A stretch of 64,000 bases of DNA from Rhizobium leguminosarum (GCF_004123835.1 NZ_MZMU01000010.1:1-64000); one strand, 5' to 3'; shown: positions 45,739 through 54,867, numbered from the stretch's first letter. Program-made: numbers and translations. Notes: generated by a model not told the origin, from the sequence alone.

Positions 45739-47835
45739 ATGGCGGCGAACGTCCGGCTTCTGGAAAACCGGTGGGATGATGCTTATGCGGCAGGCCTCGA
45801 TGAGCCTGGCAAGCTGCTCTATCGCTCCAATCTGCTTGGCGCCGACAAGCGCATCACCAATTATGGCGGCGGCAACACCTCGGCGAAGGTGCTGGAAACC
45901 GATCCGCTGACCGGCGGCAATGTGAAGGTACTCTGGGTCAAGGGATCGGGCGGCGATGTCGGCACGATCAAGCTCGATGGTTTCGCGACGCTCTACCAGG
46001 ACAAGCTGGAATCGCTGAAGGGCATCTACAAGGGTGTCGAGGACGAGGACCGCATGGTCGGCTTTCTGCCGCACTGCACCTTCAACCTGAATGCCCGCGC
46101 CGCCTCGATCGACACGCCGCTGCACGGTTTCGTGCCTTTTACCCATGTCGACCATATGCATCCTGACGCGATCATCGCGATCGCCGCATCGAAGAATTCG
46201 AAGGAATTGACGCAGCAGATCTTCGGCGACGAGATCGGCTGGCTGCCCTGGCGCCGTCCGGGCTTCCAGCTCGGCCTCGATCTCGGCGCATTCGTTGCCG
46301 CAAACCCGAATGCCAAGGGTGTCGTGCTCGAGAGCCACGGCCTCTTCACCTGGGCGAACGATGCCAAGGCCTGCTACGAGCTGACGCTCGATATCATCAA
46401 CAAGGCGATCGTCTGGTTTGCCGAAAAGACCGAAGGCAAGACCATTTTCGGCGGCGCGCTCACTGAGAGCTTGGCCGTCGCCGAACGCCGCGCCATCGCC
46501 GCGCGGCTGATGCCGGAGATCCGCGGCCGCATCGGCAAGCAGGAGCGCAAGCTCGGACATTTCGACGATCAGGACGCAGTGCTCGAATTCGTCAATTCCA
46601 GCGATCTGCGCCCGCTCGGTGCGCTCGGCACCAGCTGCCCGGACCATTTCCTGCGCACCAAGATCCGCCCGCTGATCGTCGATTTCGACCCGGCCAAGCC
46701 GGATGTCGACGCGATTGTCGCCGGTCTCGACAAGGCGCTGGAGGATTACCGCGCCGATTACGCCCGCTATTACAACGACTGCAAGCACGACAATTCGCCT
46801 GCCATCCGCGATGCCAATCCGGTCATCTTCCTCGTTCCCGGCGTCGGCATGCTGTCCTTTGCCCGCGACAAGGCGACGGCTCGCATTGCCAGCGAATTCT
46901 ACGTCAATGCCATCAACGTCATGCGCGGCGCCTCGACGGTCTCCGAATATCAGGGCCTGCCGGAGCAGGAGGCCTTCGATATCGAATATTGGCTGCTCGA
47001 AGAGGCCAAGCTGCAGCGCATGCCGAAGCCGAAGAGCCTTGCCGGCCGCGTCGCCTTCGTCACTGGCGGCGCCGGCGGCATCGGTCGGGCGACGGCCGCA
47101 CGCCTCGTCGGCGAAGGCGCCTGCGTGGTGCTTGCCGATATCGACCAGGCAGCGCTAGAGGGCACCGAAGCCGATTTCGTCAAGAAGTTCGGCGCTGACG
47201 CCGTGCGCAGCGTCCGGCTCGACGTCACCAAGGAAGATGCGGTGATCGCCTCCTTCGCGGAAGCCTGCGTCGAATTCGGCGGCATCGATATCCTCGTCTC
47301 GAATGCCGGCATTGCCTCCTCCGCACCGATCGAAGCGACCGAGCTGGCGACGTGGAACCGCAATATCGATATTCTCGCGACCGGCTATTTCCTCGTCTCG
47401 CGCGAAGCCTTCCGCCTGTTCCGCCGTCAGGCGCTCGGCGGCAATGTCATTTTCGTCGCTTCGAAAAACGGTCTTGCCGCCTCGCCGAACGCGTCTGCCT
47501 ATTGCACGGCAAAGGCTGCTGAAATCCATCTCGCCCGCTGCCTGGCTCTGGAAGGCGCGGATGCCGGCATCCGCGTCAACACCGTCAATCCGGATGCGGT
47601 CCTGCGCGGTTCGAAGATCTGGAGCGGCGAATGGCGCGAGCAGCGCGCCGCCTCGTCCAAGATCGAGGTGGACGATCTCGAGGAACATTACCGCAAGCGT
47701 TCGATGCTGAAACTCAACGTGTTTCCGGAAGATATCGCCGAGGCGATCTACTTCCTCGCATCGGACCTTTCGGCAAAATCGACCGGCAACATCATCAACG
47801 TCGATGCCGGCAATGTGCAGAGTTTTACGCGCTAG
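45739..47835 (+). CDS. rhaD: RhaD bifunctional rhamnulose-1-phosphate aldolase / short-chain dehydrogenase
   Basis: The 698-residue protein is a fusion. Residues about 1-420 form a class II aldolase/adducin-type domain with metal-binding histidines (FVPFTHVDHMHPDAI and ESHGLFTW). Residues about 435-698 form a short-chain dehydrogenase with TGGAGGIGRATAARL, SNAGIA and the YCTAKAAE active-site Tyr/Lys. The aldolase splits rhamnulose-1-phosphate into DHAP and lactaldehyde; the second domain processes lactaldehyde. The start at 45739 has a GGGAGGATGAC site. It is first gene of the rhaDI unit. Confidence 0.92.
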   Translation: MAANVRLLENRWDDAYAAGLDEPGKLLYRSNLLGADKRITNYGGGNTSAKVLETDPLTGGNVKVLWVKGSGGDVGTIKLDGFATLYQDKLESLKGIYKGVEDEDRMVGFLPHCTFNLNARAASIDTPLHGFVPFTHVDHMHPDAIIAIAASKNSKELTQQIFGDEIGWLPWRRPGFQLGLDLGAFVAANPNAKGVVLESHGLFTWANDAKACYELTLDIINKAIVWFAEKTEGKTIFGGALTESLAVAERRAIAARLMPEIRGRIGKQERKLGHFDDQDAVLEFVNSSDLRPLGALGTSCPDHFLRTKIRPLIVDFDPAKPDVDAIVAGLDKALEDYRADYARYYNDCKHDNSPAIRDANPVIFLVPGVGMLSFARDKATARIASEFYVNAINVMRGASTVSEYQGLPEQEAFDIEYWLLEEAKLQRMPKPKSLAGRVAFVTGGAGGIGRATAARLVGEGACVVLADIDQAALEGTEADFVKKFGADAVRSVRLDVTKEDAVIASFAEACVEFGGIDILVSNAGIASSAPIEATELATWNRNIDILATGYFLVSREAFRLFRRQALGGNVIFVASKNGLAASPNASAYCTAKAAEIHLARCLALEGADAGIRVNTVNPDAVLRGSKIWSGEWREQRAASSKIEVDDLEEHYRKRSMLKLNVFPEDIAEAIYFLASDLSAKSTGNIINVDAGNVQSFTR

Positions 47836-47897
47836 AGCAATTCCAGCAACAGTGTGCAGCGGTTTTGCGCCCGGAACGCGTAAAGCAAACGGATAGA
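47833..47897 (+). repeat. RIME-like repeat after rhaD
   Basis: AGAGCAATTCCAG...GTGTGCAGCGGTTTTGCGCCCGGAA...GCGTAAAGCAAA matches the repeat at 6452-6505 in block order. It starts at the rhaD stop codon and ends at the stop of the antisense pmp3-like gene. Confidence 0.6.
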
Positions 47898-47898
47898 G

Positions 47899-48057
47899 CT
47901 ATTTCCGGAGGATCACCCATATTGCGTGGATGATCCCCGGCAGATAGCCGCAGAGTGTCAGCAGTATATTGAGCCAGAAATGCAGGCCGATCCCGACCTG
48001 CAAGAATACGCCAAGGGGCGGCAGGATGATCGCAAGAAGAATGCGGACAACGTCCAT
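47899..48057 (-). CDS. Pmp3/YqaE-family small membrane protein
   Basis: The 52-residue protein has two membrane helices and the family signature ILLAIILPPLGVFLQVG, followed by FWLNILLTLCGYLPGIIHAIWVI. These proteolipids are linked to salt, cold and membrane-potential stress. It is encoded antisense in the spacer between rhaD and rhaI. CGAAGGAGCTACG is a good ribosome-binding site and excludes longer in-frame readings upstream. Confidence 0.88.
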   Translation of the reverse strand: MDVVRILLAIILPPLGVFLQVGIGLHFWLNILLTLCGYLPGIIHAIWVILRK

Positions 48058-48094
48058 CGTAGCTCCTTCGTTTGAAGACATGTAAGCGTTTGAA

Positions 48095-48119
48095 CGCGAA
48101 CCATGCCCTATGGTTCGCG
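48095..48119. promoter_or_regulatory. hairpin in front of rhaI
   Basis: CGCGAACCAT and ATGGTTCGCG form perfect 10-bp arms around a 5-nt loop. The stem ends 15 bp before the rhaI start, just upstream of its GGGAGGAATAG site. It also sits in the leader of the antisense pmp3-like gene. It could be a processing or stability stem, or a bidirectional operator. Confidence 0.5.
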
Positions 48120-48134
48120 ACCAGGGAGGAATAG

Positions 48135-49427
48135 ATGACAGATTCCAGGATTGCGCCAGATCTGGTCGCGACGGACAACGACAAGCGGGCAACCGCGCTG
48201 AAAGCCGACTACGAGGCACTGGGTGCGACGCTTGCCCGTCGCGGCGTCGATATTGAGGCGGTCACCCGCCAGGTTGCGGAATTCTTCGTTGCCGTTCCCT
48301 CCTGGGGTGTCGGCACCGGCGGCACGCGGTTTGCCCGTTTCCCTGGCACCGGCGAGCCGCGCGGCATCTTCGACAAGCTCGACGATTGCGCCGTCATCAA
48401 CCAGCTGACGCAGGCGACGCCGAACGTCTCGCTGCATATTCCCTGGGACAAGGCGGATGCCAGGGAGTTGAAGGCCAAGGGCGACGCGCTCGGCCTCGGC
48501 TTCGATGCGATGAATTCGAATACCTTTTCCGATGCACCCGGCCAGGCCCATTCCTATAAATACGGCTCGCTCAGCCACACCGATGCAGCGACGCGGGCGC
48601 AGGCGGTCGAGCACAATCTCGAATGCATCGAGATCGGCAAGGCGCTCGGCTCCAAGGCGCTGACGGTCTGGATCGGCGACGGCTCGAACTTCCCCGGCCA
48701 GAGCCATTTCACCAAGGCTTTCGAGCGTTACCTTGCCTCGATGGCGGATATCTACAAGGCGCTGCCCGACGATTGGAAGCTGTTCTCCGAGCACAAGATG
48801 TACGAGCCGGCCTTCTATTCGACCATCGTGCAGGATTGGGGCACCAACTACCTGATTGCCCAGACGCTCGGCCCCAAGGCCTATTGCCTCGTCGATCTCG
48901 GCCACCATGCGCCGAACACCAATATCGAGATGATCGTCGCCCGGCTGATCCAGTTCGGCAAGCTTGGCGGTTTCCACTTCAACGATTCGAAATATGGCGA
49001 TGACGATCTCGATGCCGGCGCGATCGATCCCTACCGGCTGTTCCTCGTCTTCAATGAACTGGTTGACGCCGAGCAGCGCGGCGTCAACGACTTCAACCCG
49101 GCCCATATGATCGACCAGTCGCACAATGTCACCGACCCGATCGAAAGCCTGATCAACAGCGCCAACGAAATCCGCCGCGCCTATGCGCAGGCACTGCTCG
49201 TCGACCGCAAAGCGCTCTCCGGTTTCCAGGACGACAACGACGCGCTGATGGCGTCGGAAACGCTGAAGCGTGCCTATCGCGCCGATGTCGAGCCTATCCT
49301 GGCCGAAGCCCGCCGCAGGGCCGGCGGCGCGATCGACCCGATCGCCGTCTACCGCGCCAGCGGTTATCGCAAGAAGGTAGCGGCTGAGCGCCCGGCATCC
49401 GCTGCGGGCGGCGGCGGCATCATCTGA
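48135..49427 (+). CDS. rhaI: RhaI L-rhamnose isomerase
   Basis: The 430-residue enzyme is of the Pseudomonas/Rhizobium type L-rhamnose isomerase. It is a TIM barrel with metal ligands in the SEHKMYEPAF, VDLGHHAPNTN and GGFHFNDSKYGDDDLDAG segments. It converts L-rhamnose to L-rhamnulose, the substrate of RhaK. It is the second gene of the rhaDI unit although separated from rhaD by 299 bp with an antisense gene. AGGGAGGAATAG is its ribosome-binding site. Confidence 0.92.
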   Translation: MTDSRIAPDLVATDNDKRATALKADYEALGATLARRGVDIEAVTRQVAEFFVAVPSWGVGTGGTRFARFPGTGEPRGIFDKLDDCAVINQLTQATPNVSLHIPWDKADARELKAKGDALGLGFDAMNSNTFSDAPGQAHSYKYGSLSHTDAATRAQAVEHNLECIEIGKALGSKALTVWIGDGSNFPGQSHFTKAFERYLASMADIYKALPDDWKLFSEHKMYEPAFYSTIVQDWGTNYLIAQTLGPKAYCLVDLGHHAPNTNIEMIVARLIQFGKLGGFHFNDSKYGDDDLDAGAIDPYRLFLVFNELVDAEQRGVNDFNPAHMIDQSHNVTDPIESLINSANEIRRAYAQALLVDRKALSGFQDDNDALMASETLKRAYRADVEPILAEARRRAGGAIDPIAVYRASGYRKKVAAERPASAAGGGGII

Positions 49428-49520
49428 ACGACCGATTGTTTCGCATGGCCTGAAGCCTGCCGATTAGGGATGATGGTTGCCGGCAGCGCAGGGGTGACGC
49501 GCTGCCGGCGACTTCGCCAT

Positions 49521-49979
49521 TTACGGCTTCCAGGCCCCGGCGATCTGGCGGGTGGCGATGTTCAGCCGGTTCCAGACATTGATGTTGGCGATGGCGATGA
49601 CAAGTGCCGCGAGGCTCCTGCCGTCATAATGCCGGGTTGCTTCGTCCCAGACGTCATCGGGCACAGGGTCGGCGCGATCGCTGACGCGGGTCACCGCCTC
49701 GGTCAGCGCAAGGGCTGCCCGCTCGGCATCGCTGAAATAGGGCGAGTCGCGCCAGGCGCCGATGGCAAAGAGCCGTTCGTCCGTTTCGCCAAGCTTCTTT
49801 GCAATGCGGGGGTGCCCGTCGACACAGACGCTGCAGCCGTTGATCTGGCTGGCGCGCAAATTGACGAGTTCGAGCAGCTTCGGCGAAAGGCCGGTTTCGG
49901 CCGGCACCTTGCTGAGAGCCGCCAGCGCCTGCATGGCCGCGGGAAGGACGAGGGCGGGATTTCCCATTCTCTCCTGCAT
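49521..49979 (-). CDS. carboxymuconolactone decarboxylase (AhpD-like) family protein
   Basis: The 152-residue protein carries the AhpD-type motif with a redox CxxC (Cys-Ser-Val-Cys, near residues 49-52) followed by HPRIAKKLG, in the SQINGCSVCVDGH context. This points to a peroxidase-type thiol reductase more than a decarboxylase. It is divergent from an ECF41 sigma factor, the classical partner arrangement for ECF41 (its COE partner class includes carboxymuconolactone decarboxylases). A matching ECF41 promoter precedes it. AGGAGACTTATC is its ribosome-binding site. Confidence 0.9.
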   Translation of the reverse strand: MQERMGNPALVLPAAMQALAALSKVPAETGLSPKLLELVNLRASQINGCSVCVDGHPRIAKKLGETDERLFAIGAWRDSPYFSDAERAALALTEAVTRVSDRADPVPDDVWDEATRHYDGRSLAALVIAIANINVWNRLNIATRQIAGAWKP

Positions 49980-50024
49980 GATAAGTCTCCTTTATAGGTT
50001 TACTGTTTGACGATCCGCCGGCGC

Positions 50025-50051
50025 TGTCACATCGGCCGGGGTTCATTCGTC
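50025..50051 (+). promoter_or_regulatory. ECF41 promoter for the sigma factor gene
   Basis: TGTCACA (50025-50031) and CGTC (50048-50051) are separated by exactly 16 bp, the TGTCACA-N16-CGTC consensus described for ECF41 sigma factors. It points toward the sigma gene at 50088 and predicts autoregulation. Confidence 0.8.
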
Positions 50052-50059
50052 ATGGCCTT

Positions 50060-50086
50060 GACGGAATGCAGCGGAGGAATGTGACA
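50060..50086 (-). promoter_or_regulatory. ECF41 promoter for the AhpD-like gene
   Basis: On the minus strand TGTCACA (50086-50080) is followed after exactly 16 bp by CGTC (50063-50060). It points toward the AhpD-like gene at 49979. The two -10 elements are only 8 bp apart, so the promoters face away from each other across a shared core. Confidence 0.8.
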
Positions 50087-50087
50087 A

Positions 50088-50957
50088 ATGGACGAGAAAA
50101 AATGGCTGACTGAAGAATTCGAGGCGAACAGAGCGCATCTGAGGGCCGCAGCCTATCGCATGCTCGGCTCGCGCAGCGAGGCGGAGGATGCCGTTCAGGA
50201 GGCCTGGCTGCGGCTCAGCCGCACGGATACGACAGGGGTCGGCAATCTCGGCGGCTGGCTGACGACGGTGGTGGCGCGCATCTGCCTCGACATGCTGCGC
50301 GCCCGCAAGACCCGGCGCGAAGAGCCGCTGGAGGCACCTGTCCATGCCGGGATCGCCGATCCGGCGAACGATCCCGAGCGCGAAGCCGCCTTTGCCGATT
50401 CGGTCGGTCTGGCGCTGCTCGTCGTGCTGCAGACGCTGGCGCCCGCCGAACGTGTAGCCTTCGTGCTGCACGACATGTTCGACCTGCCCTTCGACGAGAT
50501 CGCGCCGATCATCGGCCGTTCGTCCGCCGCCACCCGCCAGCTCGCAAGCCGCGCCCGCCGCCGGGTGCAGGGGGTGGACGAAGCGCCGGATGTGGATTTC
50601 GGCCGCAAGCGGACGATCGCCGAGGCCTTTCTGACGGCGTCGCGCAATGGCGATCTGGAGGGATTGATCGCGGTGCTTGCCCCTGACGTCGTCTTCCGGC
50701 CGGATGCGACGGCCGCCCGCTTCGGCACCATTGGCGAAATGCGCGGCGCAGCTCACGTGGCCGAAGCCTTCAAGGGTCGGGCGCAGGCAGCCGAAATCGC
50801 CATCGTCGGCGGTGAGCTTGGATTCGTCGTGGAGATCCAGGGCCAGCTCCGCGTCGTCGTGGCGCTGACGATCGCCGATGGCAGGATCGCCGCGATCGAC
50901 GCCATCGCCGATCCCGATCACCTGGAACGGCTTGACTATTCGATCCTTCGGGATTGA
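50088..50957 (+). CDS. ECF41-group sigma factor with fused SnoaL-like domain
   Basis: The 289-residue protein has sigma region 2 (AAAYRMLGSRSEAEDAVQEAWLRL, residues about 20-45), region 4 (LAPAERVAFVLHDMFDLPFDEIAPIIGRSSAATRQLASRARRRV, about 115-160) and a C-terminal SnoaL-like extension (about 175-280) ending in ADPDHLERL. This resembles the NPDKL-type motif that in ECF41 controls activity in place of an anti-sigma factor. No anti-sigma gene is adjacent. The ATG overlaps the end of the divergent promoter element. Confidence 0.9.
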   Translation: MDEKKWLTEEFEANRAHLRAAAYRMLGSRSEAEDAVQEAWLRLSRTDTTGVGNLGGWLTTVVARICLDMLRARKTRREEPLEAPVHAGIADPANDPEREAAFADSVGLALLVVLQTLAPAERVAFVLHDMFDLPFDEIAPIIGRSSAATRQLASRARRRVQGVDEAPDVDFGRKRTIAEAFLTASRNGDLEGLIAVLAPDVVFRPDATAARFGTIGEMRGAAHVAEAFKGRAQAAEIAIVGGELGFVVEIQGQLRVVVALTIADGRIAAIDAIADPDHLERLDYSILRD

Positions 50958-51172
50958 AAACACACGCGAATTTTCCGGACTTTCGAGATAGGCGCACTTC
51001 GCAAGGAGCGCGCCGCTGACATTTCCTGAGCGGTTTCGGCCGTGTCATTTTTCTTGACAGCGGCATCCTCGGCTTTATTCTATTATAAAGATTTATATAG
51101 CATAACTATGGAATTTCAGACGGATGACCGAGGAGCGATCCCCGGTCCAAGACTTCGAAAGGAATGCATGTC
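50958..51172 (+). promoter_or_regulatory. AT-rich promoter region of the amidohydrolase gene
   Basis: TTGACA (51054-51059) followed after 16 bp by TATTCT is a plausible sigma-70 promoter, unusually AT-rich for this genome. Downstream lies an imperfect palindrome CTATTATAAAGATTTATATAG (51080-51100) and then ATAGCATAACTATGG. A CTATGGCATAG palindrome at 53277-53287 before the nearby iclR gene shares the CTATGG element, suggesting a common operator for the IclR protein. Confidence 0.5.
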
Positions 51173-52381
51173 ATGTCCGGCGACCAGGCGAAGAAGCCGC
51201 TTCTTCTCACCAATGTCAAACCGATCGCTTTCGGCTCTGACACATCAGAGGGGGCAATCGACATTCTGGTCAATGCCGACGGCAGGATCGCCGAGATCGG
51301 TCCGTCGCTTTCCGTCTCGCAGGATGTGACGCGCATCGACGGCAAGGGCGCCTTCATGTCGCCGGGCTGGGTCGACCTGCATGTGCATATCTGGCACGGC
51401 GGCACCGATATTTCCATCCGCCCGTCCGAATGCGGTGTCGAGCGCGGCGTCACCACGCTGGTCGATGCCGGTTCGGCCGGTGAGGCGAATTTCCATGGCT
51501 TTCGGGAATATATCATCGAGCCCTCGCGCGAGCGCATCAAGGCCTTCCTCAATCTCGGCTCGATCGGCCTCGTCGCCTGCAACCGCGTCGCGGAATTGCG
51601 GGATATCCGCGATATCGACCTCGACCGCATTCTCGAAGTCTATGCCGAAAACAGCGAGCACATCGTCGGCATCAAGGTGCGGGCCAGCCATGTCATCACC
51701 GGGTCCTGGGGCGTCACCCCGGTCAAGCTCGGCAAGAAGATCGCCAAGATTTTGAAAGTGCCGATGATGGTGCATGTCGGCGAGCCGCCGGCGCTCTATG
51801 ACGAGGTGCTTGAGATCCTCGGCCCCGGCGACGTCGTCACCCATTGCTTCAACGGCAAGGCCGGGTCGAGCATCATGGAGGACGAGGACCTCTTCAATCT
51901 CGCCGAGCGTTGCGCCTCCGAGGGCATCCGTCTCGACATCGGCCATGGCGGCGCCTCCTTCTCCTTCAAGGTCGCCGAGGCGGCAATCGCGCGCGGACTT
52001 CTGCCGTTCTCGATCTCCACCGACCTTCACGGCCATTCGCTGAACTTCCCGGTCTGGGATCTGGCGACGACGATGTCGAAGCTGCTCAGCGTCGGCATGC
52101 CTTTCGACAAGGTGGTGGAAGCCGTCACCCATGCGCCGGCATCCGTCATCAAGCTGTCGATGGAGAACCGGCTAGCGGTCGGCTCGCAAGCGGAATTTAC
52201 CATTTTCGATCTGGTCGATTCCGACCTCGAGGCGACGGATTCCAACGGCGACGTTTCGGTCCTCAACAAGCTGTTCGAGCCGCGCTATGCGGTGATGGGC
52301 GCCGATGCCTTCACCGCCAGCCGCTATGTGCCGCGGGCGCGCAAGCTGGTGCGCCACAGCCACGGCTATTCCTACAGGTAG
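51173..52381 (+). CDS. amidohydrolase/deacetylase-family metallohydrolase
   Basis: The 402-residue enzyme is of the amidohydrolase superfamily: PGWVDLHVHIWHGG provides the first metal ligands, KVRASHVITG carries the likely carboxylated Lys, and MVHVGEPP, VTHCFNG and STDLHGHS provide His and Asp ligands. It resembles a poorly defined deacetylase group of rhizobia and agrobacteria whose physiological substrates are not settled. The start at 51173 fits an AAGGA site 10 bp upstream; an ATG at 51164 is too close to it. It is convergent with an IclR regulator, 22 bp away. Confidence 0.8.
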   Translation: MSGDQAKKPLLLTNVKPIAFGSDTSEGAIDILVNADGRIAEIGPSLSVSQDVTRIDGKGAFMSPGWVDLHVHIWHGGTDISIRPSECGVERGVTTLVDAGSAGEANFHGFREYIIEPSRERIKAFLNLGSIGLVACNRVAELRDIRDIDLDRILEVYAENSEHIVGIKVRASHVITGSWGVTPVKLGKKIAKILKVPMMVHVGEPPALYDEVLEILGPGDVVTHCFNGKAGSSIMEDEDLFNLAERCASEGIRLDIGHGGASFSFKVAEAAIARGLLPFSISTDLHGHSLNFPVWDLATTMSKLLSVGMPFDKVVEAVTHAPASVIKLSMENRLAVGSQAEFTIFDLVDSDLEATDSNGDVSVLNKLFEPRYAVMGADAFTASRYVPRARKLVRHSHGYSYR

Positions 52382-52403
52382 GACCCGCTAAAGGGCGCAA
52401 TGC

Positions 52404-53261
52404 TCAGCGGTTGCGCCAGCCCATCAGCTTTTCGATCCGTTCCGCGGAACTGCGCACATGGGCCGTATAGTGGTTCTCGTCGGAAAACGCCTTCTGTTCC
52501 GGCAGCACGATGGAAATGGTGGCGACGCACTGGCCGTCGCGATCGCAGATCGGCGAGGCGATGCAGGCAACCGCATAATCCGATTCTCCGGCCTGGATCG
52601 ACAGGCGCGATTCGAAGGCCTTGCCGGCGGCTTCCGACAGCGTGCCTGGATCGATCTCGGCGCGGCCGGTCGGTGAAGAGCGGGCGCAGCGCTTGAACAG
52701 TTCGATGCGCTCCTCCTCGGCCAGGTGGCCGACGAGCAGGCGGCCGGAGGCCGTCCAGTTCAGCGGCACCCTTGTGCCGACGCGGGACGCCACCTGAAAG
52801 TGGCTCGGGCCGTCGGCCATGGCCAGTACCAGCATATAGTCGCCGTCGCGGCCGCAGACCTGCACGGTTTCGCCGGCCTGGCGGCAGAGATCGTGCATTT
52901 CGTGGGTGGCGATGCTCATGAAATCCAGCGACCTGGCATAGGCAAGGCCGTAATGGTAGAGCCGCGCGCCGAGCCAGATCGAGCCGTCCGCCTGGCGTGT
53001 CAGCATGTTTTTCTCGACGAGATCGTCGACGATGACGTAAACGGTCGACAGCGGCGCCTTCACCGCCTTGGCGATAGCATAGACGCCGGCCGGCGATCCG
53101 GTCTCGTAAAGATGATCGATCACCTGAAGCGCCCGGTCGATGCCGCTGACGCGCGCGCGGCGCGCGCCCTTGCTACCGGTCTCGCCGGCAACATCCTCAT
53201 CTTCGGAGTAAACTGTGGATGATGTCTTTCCGTCCAATTCCACGCACCTCATGAAAAACAC
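52404..53261 (-). CDS. IclR-family transcriptional regulator
   Basis: The 285-residue regulator has an N-terminal winged helix (GIDRALQVIDHLYETGSPAGVYAIAKAVKAPLSTVYVIVDDL, about residues 40-80) and a C-terminal IclR effector domain (TASGRLLVGHLAEEERIELF to the end). It lies convergent to the amidohydrolase and probably controls it. A palindrome CTATGGCATAG lies 16 bp upstream. Met4 is an alternative start. Confidence 0.85.
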   Translation of the reverse strand: MFFMRCVELDGKTSSTVYSEDEDVAGETGSKGARRARVSGIDRALQVIDHLYETGSPAGVYAIAKAVKAPLSTVYVIVDDLVEKNMLTRQADGSIWLGARLYHYGLAYARSLDFMSIATHEMHDLCRQAGETVQVCGRDGDYMLVLAMADGPSHFQVASRVGTRVPLNWTASGRLLVGHLAEEERIELFKRCARSSPTGRAEIDPGTLSEAAGKAFESRLSIQAGESDYAVACIASPICDRDGQCVATISIVLPEQKAFSDENHYTAHVRSSAERIEKLMGWRNR

Positions 53262-53360
53262 GATTATGTTACATTACTATGGCATAGCTGTCGCAGAGGC
53301 AAATCGCAACAGAAGATAGCCAAGGAATCTTGGCGAACCTTACGATCGCTGACACAAGCC

Positions 53361-53745
<385 letters not shown>

Positions 53746-53771
53746 AAAAGCCATTCCGCCGCAACACCGCT

Positions 53772-53796
53772 GGAACAACAAGCCTTAGCCCGAGTT
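53772..53796 (+). promoter_or_regulatory. EcfG-like general stress promoter
   Basis: GGAAC (53772-53776) and GTT (53794-53796) are 17 bp apart, close to the GGAAC-N16/17-CGTT consensus of the alphaproteobacterial general stress sigma factor EcfG. It lies 27 bp before the SDR start codon. Confidence 0.5.
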
Positions 53797-53823
53797 TGAC
53801 CCCCTGAACCCCAGGAGGTCACG

Positions 53824-54681
53824 ATGCCAAATTATCCCACGCCACCTTTCCCATCCCAGAAACAGCCGATGCCGGGTTTCACGGCACAGATGGACCCCGT
53901 TCCCGATCACGGCGAAAAGAGCTATCGCGGTTCCGAGCGACTGAAGGGCAAGCGGGCGATCATCACCGGCGGCGATAGCGGCATTGGCCGGGCGGTGGCA
54001 ATCGCCTATGCCAGGGAAGGTGCCGATCTGGTGCTCTCCTACCTCGACGAGGATGAGGATGCCGATGAGACGAAACGGCTCGTCGAGCAGGCCGGACGCA
54101 AGGCTATCCTCGTCAGCGGCGACATCCAGGATCCCGCCCACTGCAGGCAGATCGTCGAGACGGCGGTCAAGGAGCTCGGTGGTATCGACATTCTCGTCAA
54201 CAACGCCGCGCATCAGGCGAGCTTCAAAAGCATCGACGAGATCAGCGACGAGGAGTGGGAACTGACCTTCAAGGTCAATATCCATTCGATGTTCTACCTG
54301 ACCAAGGCAGCCGTCGCCCATATGAAGCCCGGCAGCGCCATTATCAACACGGCCTCGATCAATTCGGACAGTCCGAATCCGACGTTGCTTGCCTATGCAA
54401 CCACCAAGGGCGCGATCCAGAATTTCACCGCCGGCCTTGCTCAGCTTCTGGCCGAGAAAGGCATTCGCGCCAATGCGGTGGCGCCCGGGCCAATCTGGAC
54501 GCCGCTCATCCCTTCGACACTGCCTGAAGAAAGCGTCAGCAATTTCGGCAAGCAGGTGCCGATGAAACGGCCGGGACAGCCGGCCGAGCTTGCAACAGCC
54601 TATGTGATGCTGGCCGATCCCTTGTCGAGTTATGTCTCCGGCACGACAATCGCGGTCACCGGCGGCAAGCCGATCCTCTAA
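53824..54681 (+). CDS. short-chain dehydrogenase, YghA-like stress-type
   Basis: The 285-residue enzyme has an N-terminal extension rich in Pro with FPSQKQPMPGFTAQMDPVPDHGE, typical of general-stress SDRs. A Rossmann site IITGGDSGIGRAVA, NNAAHQ, and a catalytic Ser-Tyr-Lys set in INTASINS and YATTKGA follow. The substrate is unknown; relatives are induced by stationary phase and osmotic stress. An EcfG-like promoter and a strong AGGAGGTCACG ribosome-binding site precede it. Confidence 0.87.
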   Translation: MPNYPTPPFPSQKQPMPGFTAQMDPVPDHGEKSYRGSERLKGKRAIITGGDSGIGRAVAIAYAREGADLVLSYLDEDEDADETKRLVEQAGRKAILVSGDIQDPAHCRQIVETAVKELGGIDILVNNAAHQASFKSIDEISDEEWELTFKVNIHSMFYLTKAAVAHMKPGSAIINTASINSDSPNPTLLAYATTKGAIQNFTAGLAQLLAEKGIRANAVAPGPIWTPLIPSTLPEESVSNFGKQVPMKRPGQPAELATAYVMLADPLSSYVSGTTIAVTGGKPIL

Positions 54682-54789
54682 AGCGCGTCGCGATCTTTCA
54701 GATTCGCTCCTTGCGCTTTAAGTCTTTGTTTTTACGCATGCCGTTGTCGCAAAACCGCTGCACACTTTTGCGCGATATGCTTTAAAGCG
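54680..54789 (+). repeat. dispersed repeat containing an ACCGCTGCACACTTTT block
   Basis: Blocks AAAGCGCGTCGCG, GCGCTTTAAGTCTTTGTTTTT, GCATGCCGTTGTCGC and AAAACCGCTGCACACTTTTG occur in the same order as at 19565-19670. It begins at the SDR stop codon and can form a long irregular hairpin (AAAGCGC near both ends). Confidence 0.7.
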
Positions 54790-54867
54790 GCAAAGGCCGC
54801 CGTCAGGTTGTGACGGCAGCCCTTGACGGGGGCAGGGAGAGATCCCCAAGCTGTTTAGGCGGCTTGC

